The notes under the pieces: generated by a model
Seen by the model: the letters and a program-made list of their open reading frames with translations, nothing else
Database searches by the model: none
What the model was told of the DNA's origin: nothing
In this document: positions 23,667 through 29,219 of the stretch, in pieces
How positions within the stretch are numbered: the first letter of the stretch is position 1
Layout: every line of letters begins with the position of its first letter
Assembly (NCBI GenBank): GCA_035301285.1
Contig: DATGUN010000031.1
Location: 1 to 29,219, forward strand
DNA length: 29,219 nucleotides
From: DATGUN01 sp035301285
GTDB taxonomy: Bacteria; Bacillota; Bacilli; Bacillales; Amphibacillaceae
Direction of reading: 5' to 3'
Made by a program: the position numbers and the translations under genes

Positions 23667-26600
23667 TTGCTAGATGTAAATAACTTTGAGTATATGAAAA
23701 TAGGTTTAGCATCATCGGAAAAAATCCGCTCTTGGTCCTATGGAGAGGTTAAAAAGCCGGAAACAATCAATTATCGGACATTGAAACCCGAAACAGATGG
23801 GTTGTTTTGCGAACGGATTTTCGGTCCGCAGAAAGACTGGGAATGTCATTGTGGAAAATATAAACGCGTCCGTTATAAAGGCGTCGTTTGTGATCGGTGT
23901 GGCGTTGAGGTTACAAAAGCCAAAGTGCGCCGTGAACGTATGGGGCACTTGGAATTAGCTGCACCGGTATCACACATTTGGTATTTCAAAGGAATTCCAA
24001 GTCGTATGGGGCTTGTGTTAGATATGTCACCTCGTGCGCTTGAAGAAGTCATTTACTTTGCTGCTTATATCGTAACGGATCCGGGAGACACACCACTGGA
24101 GAAAAAACAGTTGCTTTCGGAAAAAGAATACCGGACATATTATGATAAATACGGTAAAACGTTTAAAGCCGAAATGGGCGCGGAAGCAATCCGTAGACTT
24201 CTGGAAGATATTGATCTTGAAAAAGAATCGGAAACATTGAGAGAAGAACTAAAAGTTGCACAGGGTCAGCGCAGGACACGTGCGATCAAGCGGTTGGAAG
24301 TGATCGAGGCGTTCCGTCATTCAGGAAATGATGCTTCTTGGATGGTGTTGGATGTCCTTCCTGTCATCCCGCCTGAAATCCGCCCGATGGTGCAATTGGA
24401 CGGTGGTCGTTTTGCGACATCGGATCTGAACGATTTATATCGCCGTGTCATCAACAGGAACAATCGTTTGAAGCGTCTATTGGATCTTGGTGCACCAAGT
24501 ATCATTGTGCAAAATGAAAAGCGTATGTTGCAAGAAGCCGTAGATGCATTGATTGATAATGGCCGTCGCGGCAGACCGGTGACAGGTCCAGGGAACAGAC
24601 CATTGAAGTCACTGTCTCATATGCTGAAAGGAAAGCAAGGGCGCTTCCGTCAGAATCTATTGGGTAAACGTGTTGACTATTCTGGCCGTTCGGTCATCGT
24701 TGTAGGTCCTAGTTTGAAAATGTATCAATGTGGACTGCCGAAAGAAATGGCTTTGGAGTTGTTCAAGCCGTTTATCATGAAGGAATTGGTTGAGCAAGGC
24801 ATTGCACACAATATCAAGTCAGCCAAACGTAAAATCGAGCGTGTGCATCCGGATGTGTGGGGTGTGCTCGAAGAAGTCATCAAGGAACATCCAGTCATGC
24901 TGAACCGTGCTCCGACATTGCATAGACTTGGTATCCAGGCTTTTGAACCGAAACTTGTGGAAGGCCGGGCCATTCGCCTGCACCCACTTGTCTGTACTGC
25001 CTATAATGCTGACTTTGACGGGGACCAAATGGCTGTCCACGTACCATTATCGGCTGAGGCTCAAGCCGAAGCGCGTATATTGATGCTCGCCGCCCAGAAC
25101 ATATTGAATCCAAAAGATGGAAAACCTGTTGTTACACCTTCACAGGATATGGTGTTGGGGAACTATTATCTCACATTGGAACGTGAAGGTGCCGTCGGTG
25201 AAGGAAGTGTGTTCAAGGATACAGACGAGGCACTGCTTGCATATCAAAGCGGCTATGTCCATCTACACACAAGAGTTGCCGTGCAGGCATCGTCATTGAA
25301 TAAGAAATCATTTACAGACGAACAACAAAACCAAATGTTGTTGACAACCGTCGGGAAATTGATTTTCAATGAAATATTGCCAGAATCATTCCCTTATATT
25401 AATGAACCGACAAACAGTAATCTGGAAGTTAAAACACCATCAAAATATTTTGTTGAAAAGGGTACAGATATCAAAGAAGAAATTAAAAAACGTGATATCA
25501 TCGAACCATTCAAAAAAGGTATCCTTGGCGATATTATTGCTGAAGTGTTTAAACGTTTCAAAATCAGTGAGACTTCCAAGATGCTCGACCGCATGAAGGA
25601 TCTTGGTTTCAGCTATTCAACAAAAGCTGGAATGACAGTCGGTGTTTCTGATATTGTCGTGTTGAAAGAAAAAGAGGATATACTGCTTGATGCACAAGAA
25701 AAAGTCGATAAAGTCCTGAAGCAGTTCCGTAGAGGTTTAATTACCGATGGAGAACGCTATGACCGGGTTATTGCGATTTGGTCACAAGCGAAAGATGATA
25801 TTCAGGAAAAACTCATTAAATCCTTAAGTGCACGCAACCCTATCTTTATGATGAGTGATTCGGGTGCACGGGGTAATGAATCTAACTTTACGCAACTTGC
25901 GGGTATGCGTGGTTTGATGGCCAACCCAGCTGGTGAAATCATCGAACTCCCGATTAAATCAAGTTTCCGTGAAGGGCTAACTGTATTGGAATACTTTATT
26001 TCAACACACGGTGCACGTAAAGGACTTGCGGATACAGCTCTGAAAACGGCAGACTCGGGTTACTTGACACGTCGTCTTGTCGATGTGGCTCAAGATGTTA
26101 TCGTTCGTGAAGAAGATTGTGGAACGGATCGCGGCTTGAAAGTAAGTACCCTGAAGTATGGATCGGAATTGATTGAACCACTGTACGACCGTTTGGTTGG
26201 AAGAACATTGTTCGAAACAGTATACCATCCGGAAACAGAGGAAGTTATCGTTGAAAGTGGTGCACTGATAAACGAAGATAAAGCAACGGAAATCGTGAAT
26301 GCAGGCGTGGAGGAAGTGACCATCCGAAGTGCTTTCACATGTAATACCAAACACGGTGTCTGTAAGGAATGTTATGGCCGAAACTTGGCTACAGGCGATG
26401 AAGTCGAAGTTGGTGAGGCTGTCGGTATCATAGCCGCTCAATCTATCGGTGAGCCGGGTACACAGCTCACAATGCGTACATTCCATACCGGTGGTGTTGC
26501 TGGTGACGACATCACTCAAGGTCTGCCACGTATCCAAGAATTGTTTGAAGCGCGTAATCCGAAAGGGCAGGCTGTCATCAGTGAAATCAACGGTACAATC

Positions 26601-27287
26601 AAAGAAGTCAATGAAGTGAAAGACAAACAAGAGATGGTTGTACAAGGCGAGGTTGAAGAACGTTCATATACAATCCCTTATAACGCACGCATGAGTGTGT
26701 TCCCAGGCGATGAAGTCATTGCCGGGCAGGAGTTGACGGAAGGTTCAGTTGATCCGAAAGAACTTCTGAAAGTTCAAGGCGTCGAGGGTGTACAGGAATA
26801 TCTGCTTCGTGAAGTACAGCGTGTATATCGTATGCAAGGCGTTGAAATTGGGGATAAACACGTAGAAGTCATGGTCCGCCAAATGCTTCGTAAAATCCGT
26901 GTGATCGAATCCGGAGATACACAAGTTCTCCCAGGTTCTTTACTTGAAATTCACCAATTCAAAGAAGCCAATGCAAAAGTTCTTTCTGAAGGCAATGAAC
27001 CTGCTGTTGGTGAGCCTGTACTACTTGGGATTACAAAAGCATCCCTTGAAACAGATTCATTCTTGTCAGCTGCATCCTTCCAAGAAACAACGCGTGTGCT
27101 TACAGATGCAGCCATCAAAGGAAAACAAGATGACTTACTCGGTTTGAAGGAAAATGTGATTATAGGTAAATTGGTCCCTGCAGGAACAGGCATATCCAAA
27201 TATCGCCAAATCAAAGCATCCCTTGATGAACCGAAAGAAGTTGAAACTGAACCATCTGAAACAGAAGAGACAGAAGCTATACAATAA
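23667..27287 (+). CDS. rpoC: RNA polymerase beta' subunit
   Basis: Catalytic subunit carrying the active-site magnesium. The 1206-aa product has the N-terminal zinc ribbon (C60, C62, C75, C78), the NADFDGDQ active site with D449, D451 and D453, and the second zinc site (C818, C892, C899, C902). The bridge-helix and trigger-loop blocks (GLADTALKTADSGYLTRRLVD, given in part, and TQLTMRTFHTGGVAG) are intact. It has the compact Firmicutes form without the large insertions of Proteobacteria. The start TTG 23667 follows GGGAGGT and gives MLDVNNFEYM. The C-terminus ends in an acidic, Glu/Thr-rich tail. Confidence 0.98.
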   Translation: MLDVNNFEYMKIGLASSEKIRSWSYGEVKKPETINYRTLKPETDGLFCERIFGPQKDWECHCGKYKRVRYKGVVCDRCGVEVTKAKVRRERMGHLELAAPVSHIWYFKGIPSRMGLVLDMSPRALEEVIYFAAYIVTDPGDTPLEKKQLLSEKEYRTYYDKYGKTFKAEMGAEAIRRLLEDIDLEKESETLREELKVAQGQRRTRAIKRLEVIEAFRHSGNDASWMVLDVLPVIPPEIRPMVQLDGGRFATSDLNDLYRRVINRNNRLKRLLDLGAPSIIVQNEKRMLQEAVDALIDNGRRGRPVTGPGNRPLKSLSHMLKGKQGRFRQNLLGKRVDYSGRSVIVVGPSLKMYQCGLPKEMALELFKPFIMKELVEQGIAHNIKSAKRKIERVHPDVWGVLEEVIKEHPVMLNRAPTLHRLGIQAFEPKLVEGRAIRLHPLVCTAYNADFDGDQMAVHVPLSAEAQAEARILMLAAQNILNPKDGKPVVTPSQDMVLGNYYLTLEREGAVGEGSVFKDTDEALLAYQSGYVHLHTRVAVQASSLNKKSFTDEQQNQMLLTTVGKLIFNEILPESFPYINEPTNSNLEVKTPSKYFVEKGTDIKEEIKKRDIIEPFKKGILGDIIAEVFKRFKISETSKMLDRMKDLGFSYSTKAGMTVGVSDIVVLKEKEDILLDAQEKVDKVLKQFRRGLITDGERYDRVIAIWSQAKDDIQEKLIKSLSARNPIFMMSDSGARGNESNFTQLAGMRGLMANPAGEIIELPIKSSFREGLTVLEYFISTHGARKGLADTALKTADSGYLTRRLVDVAQDVIVREEDCGTDRGLKVSTLKYGSELIEPLYDRLVGRTLFETVYHPETEEVIVESGALINEDKATEIVNAGVEEVTIRSAFTCNTKHGVCKECYGRNLATGDEVEVGEAVGIIAAQSIGEPGTQLTMRTFHTGGVAGDDITQGLPRIQELFEARNPKGQAVISEINGTIKEVNEVKDKQEMVVQGEVEERSYTIPYNARMSVFPGDEVIAGQELTEGSVDPKELLKVQGVEGVQEYLLREVQRVYRMQGVEIGDKHVEVMVRQMLRKIRVIESGDTQVLPGSLLEIHQFKEANAKVLSEGNEPAVGEPVLLGITKASLETDSFLSAASFQETTRVLTDAAIKGKQDDLLGLKENVIIGKLVPAGTGISKYRQIKASLDEPKEVETEPSETEETEAIQ

Positions 27288-27296
27288 TAGAACTAT

Positions 27297-27333
27297 ACCT
27301 GGGTAAGCCACTGTGCTTACTCAGGTGGTTTTA
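27297..27333 (+). terminator. Terminator after rpoC
   Basis: An 11-bp stem with one G-T pair (27297-27307 with 27316-27326), an 8-nt loop and GGTTTTA. The T tract is short (four T). Confidence 0.8.
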
Positions 27334-27405
27334 TGTTGTCCTGGAAGCTTTTTTCATTGCATTGGACAGGCCTTAAAATAATTGCCCTAAAGTTTTACAT
27401 TATTG

Positions 27406-27434
27406 TTGACATTGAAAAACGACAATGATAGTAT
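27406..27434 (+). promoter_or_regulatory. Promoter of ybxF (rplGB)
   Basis: A perfect TTGACA (27406-27411), a 17-bp spacer and TAGTAT (27429-27434) with an extended TGA (27426-27428). Confidence 0.8.
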
Positions 27435-27479
27435 ATCTAAGGTAATGTGTTTAAGATTGTTGCTTTGGAGGATTTGCCG

Positions 27480-27731
27480 ATGTCTTATGAAAAAGTAACA
27501 AGAGCGGAGTCTCGGATCGTCATCGGAAAGAGCCAAACGCTTAAAGCGATGCACCAAGGTATCGCATCTGAGGTGTATTATGCTCTAGACGCTGATGAGT
27601 ATTTGATTCAGGATGTTATTCAGTTGGCGGAAGAACAAAACATTCCATGCATAAGTGTAGATTCCATGAAAAAGCTTGGAAAAGCATGTGGAATTGAAGT
27701 TGGTGCTTCTACCGTTGCTCTTACACGGTGA
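27480..27731 (+). CDS. rplGB: L7Ae-family RNA-binding protein (YbxF)
   Basis: A small K-turn-binding protein associated with the ribosome in B. subtilis; function in the cell is not settled. The 83-aa product begins MSYEKVTRAESRIVIGKSQT and ends in the family block MKKLGKACGIEVGAST. ATG 27480 lies 7 nt after GGAGGA (27467-27472); the longer frame from 27447 has no ribosome site. It has its own promoter after the rpoC terminator and lies before rpsL as in Bacillus. Confidence 0.93.
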   Translation: MSYEKVTRAESRIVIGKSQTLKAMHQGIASEVYYALDADEYLIQDVIQLAEEQNIPCISVDSMKKLGKACGIEVGASTVALTR

Positions 27732-27798
27732 ACATTGTTGTGCGTTTTCATCTGAACTCGTTTTGTTTTTTTGCAAAAAAATGAACCACCTGGATGTG

Positions 27799-27807
27799 TG
27801 GTATTAT
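27799..27807 (+). promoter_or_regulatory. Possible promoter of the rpsL operon
   Basis: TGGTATTAT is an extended -10; the -35 region is poor. It overlaps a short inverted repeat (ACCAC 27785-27789, GTGGT 27798-27802) that could bind a regulator. The upstream poly-T stretch (27761-27772) may also end ybxF transcripts. Confidence 0.4.
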
Positions 27808-27883
27808 AAAACGTTATCGTTGATGTCCTCAAATGCTTGTAGACTCGAATGATATTAAAAGAAAAAGAAAGGAGGCAGCAGCC

Positions 27884-28303
27884 ATGCCTACAATTAATCA
27901 GTTAGTACGAAAAGGCCGTGTGAACAAACCTAAAAAATATGACTCTCCAGCACTTAATAGAGGTTATAATAGTTATAAAAAGAAATTCACGAAGCTGAAT
28001 TCACCACAGAAACGTGGCGTATGTACCCGTGTTGGAACATTGACTCCAAAAAAACCGAACTCGGCACTCAGAAAATATGCGCGTGTTCGTTTGTCGAACA
28101 ACATGGAAGTGACAGCATATATTCCTGGAATTGGACATAATTTGCAAGAACACAGCGTCGTATTATTACGTGGTGGTCGTGTGAAAGACTTACCAGGTGT
28201 CCGTTATCACGTTGTCCGTGGGGCACTTGATACAGCTGGTGTGGAAGGACGTGCGAAAGGCCGTTCCAAATATGGCACCAAAAAACCTAAAGAAAAGAAA
28301 TAA
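27884..28303 (+). CDS. rpsL: 30S ribosomal protein S12
   Basis: Decoding-centre protein. The 139-aa product is full length, with the conserved PTINQLVRKGR start. The streptomycin-related lysines are wild type (TPKKPNSALRK and GGRVKDLPGVRYH), so no resistance allele is present. ATG 27884 follows AAAGGAGG; the longer open frame from 27833 contains this ribosome site. It is the first gene of the str operon. Confidence 0.97.
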   Translation: MPTINQLVRKGRVNKPKKYDSPALNRGYNSYKKKFTKLNSPQKRGVCTRVGTLTPKKPNSALRKYARVRLSNNMEVTAYIPGIGHNLQEHSVVLLRGGRVKDLPGVRYHVVRGALDTAGVEGRAKGRSKYGTKKPKEKK

Positions 28304-28344
28304 ATGAACATATTCATTGATGTTATCAGAAAGGAGGGGGACAT

Positions 28345-28815
28345 ATGCCACGTAAAGGACCGATACCTAAACGCGATGTCTTGCCAGATCCATTGTACAA
28401 CTCTAAATTAGTGACACGTCTCATTAATCAAATCATGATTGATGGAAAAAGAGGTGTTGCTCAAAAAATTCTATATAAAGCATTTTCACTCGTTAATGAA
28501 CGAAGCGGCAAAGAGCCGATGGAAGTGTTTGAACAAGCCATGAAAAACGTTATGCCAGTACTTGAAGTCCGTGCACGTCGTGTTGGGGGATCCAACTATC
28601 AAGTGCCAATGGAAGTGCGTCCAGAACGTCGTCAAGCGTTGGGACTCCGTTACATTGTAAATTACTCACGTCTTCGTGGTGAGAAAACAATGGAAGAACG
28701 TCTGGCGAATGAAATTTTGGATGCTTCCAATAATACAGGTGCATCAGTAAAACGACGCGAAGAGCTTCATAAGATGGCAGAGGCCAACAAAGCATTTGCG
28801 CATTATCGCTGGTAA
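28345..28815 (+). CDS. rpsG: 30S ribosomal protein S7
   Basis: Primary assembly protein of the 30S head. The 156-aa product has MPRKGPIPKRDVLPDP, the RRVGGSNYQVPMEVRPERRQ loop and a C-terminus ending HKMAEANKAFAHYRW. A strong AAGGAGG (28331-28337) precedes the ATG. It lies 41 nt after rpsL. Confidence 0.98.
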   Translation: MPRKGPIPKRDVLPDPLYNSKLVTRLINQIMIDGKRGVAQKILYKAFSLVNERSGKEPMEVFEQAMKNVMPVLEVRARRVGGSNYQVPMEVRPERRQALGLRYIVNYSRLRGEKTMEERLANEILDASNNTGASVKRREELHKMAEANKAFAHYRW

Positions 28816-28867
28816 TTATACAAACTATAAATAACGAAAACTTTTTTGCAAGGAAGGAGAAGAATAC

Positions 28868-29219
28868 ATGGCGAGAGAGTTCTCCTTAGAAAAGACGCGA
28901 AATATTGGTATTATGGCACACATTGATGCCGGAAAAACTACTACTACTGAGCGTATTCTTTTCTACACAGGACGTATTCATAAAATAGGTGAAACACATG
29001 AAGGTGCTTCACAAATGGACTGGATGGAGCAGGAACAAGAACGCGGGATCACGATTACTTCCGCGGCAACAACTGCCCAGTGGAACGATCATCGAATTAA
29101 CATTATCGACACACCAGGTCACGTGGACTTCACAGTTGAAGTGGAAAGATCATTACGTGTGCTTGATGGTGCGGTAACTGTTCTGGATGCGCAGTCAGGC
29201 GTGGAGCCACAAACTGAAA
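28868..29219 (+). CDS. fusA: Elongation factor G, 5' part (cut by the window edge)
   Basis: Translocation GTPase. The first 117 residues show G1 AHIDAGKT (17-24), the switch I segment QERGITITSAA and G3 DTPGHVD (81-87), all intact. AGGAAGGAGA (28851-28860) sets the start. It is the third gene of the str operon, 52 nt after rpsG. The reading frame runs off the right edge of the window with no stop. Confidence 0.97.
   Translation, partial: MAREFSLEKTRNIGIMAHIDAGKTTTTERILFYTGRIHKIGETHEGASQMDWMEQEQERGITITSAATTAQWNDHRINIIDTPGHVDFTVEVERSLRVLDGAVTVLDAQSGVEPQTE

Noticed and set aside
26001..26645. 214-codon - strand ORF inside rpoC
   Set aside because: A shadow of a highly conserved gene on the other strand, with no ribosome site and low-complexity Cys/Phe/Thr-rich translation.
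1..29219. CRISPR arrays, insertion sequences, prophage or defence genes
   Set aside because: No regular spaced repeats, transposase, integrase or defence-like genes were seen; all real genes belong to the conserved housekeeping order.

Overview
This window is a low-to-moderate G+C Firmicutes chromosome segment. Its gene order and protein sequences match the rrn - ctsR operon - sigH - rpoBC - str region found near the origin in Bacillaceae. Evidence for that group includes CtsR, McsA, McsB and ClpC in one operon, a full sporulation-type SigH, strong Shine-Dalgarno sites with TTG and GTG starts, a cysteine T-box ahead of cysE-cysS, and an L10 leader. A moderately halophilic or alkaliphilic Bacillaceae genus (Oceanobacillus, Virgibacillus or Lentibacillus type) is a guess; the genus cannot be fixed from the sequence alone. 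Every convincing gene lies on the + strand.

Layout. Positions 7-169 hold the 5S rRNA that ends an rRNA operon, with its terminator. About 450 bases without a clear gene follow. A CtsR-box promoter then drives ctsR-mcsA-mcsB-clpC (748-5285), the class III heat-shock operon, which ends at a terminator. radA and a PIN/TRAM protein gene (yacL) each have their own promoter. gltX follows a strong terminator. A Cys-specific T-box leader (about 9827-10070) controls a tightly packed, partly overlapping cluster cysE-cysS-mrnC-rlmB-rae1 (10111-13822). sigH, rpmGB-secE, nusG, rplK-rplA, rplJ-rplL, rsmC, rpoB-rpoC, rplGB (ybxF), rpsL-rpsG and the 5' end of fusA complete the window.

How the genes work together. 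The first third is protein quality control and DNA repair: CtsR represses the operon, McsB with McsA marks proteins with phosphoarginine, ClpC unfolds them for ClpP, and RadA acts in recombination. The middle is aminoacyl-tRNA and cysteine supply plus rRNA and mRNA maturation. The last half is the core transcription and translation machinery, with RNA-level feedback signals at several junctions: two L1-type motifs, the L10 leader, and short promoter-terminator cassettes before nusG and rpoB.

What stands out. No new multi-gene system is visible; this is a conserved housekeeping region. The most interesting points are regulatory or about absence. disA is missing between radA and yacL, and ispD-ispF are missing between yacL and gltX, compared with Bacillus subtilis. 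An L1-like RNA motif occurs before both rplK and rplA. Promoter-terminator pairs of about 40 nt precede both nusG and rpoB. Paired palindromes 40 bp apart flank the sigH promoter. The nusG start codon lies about 30 nt from its only good ribosome binding site.
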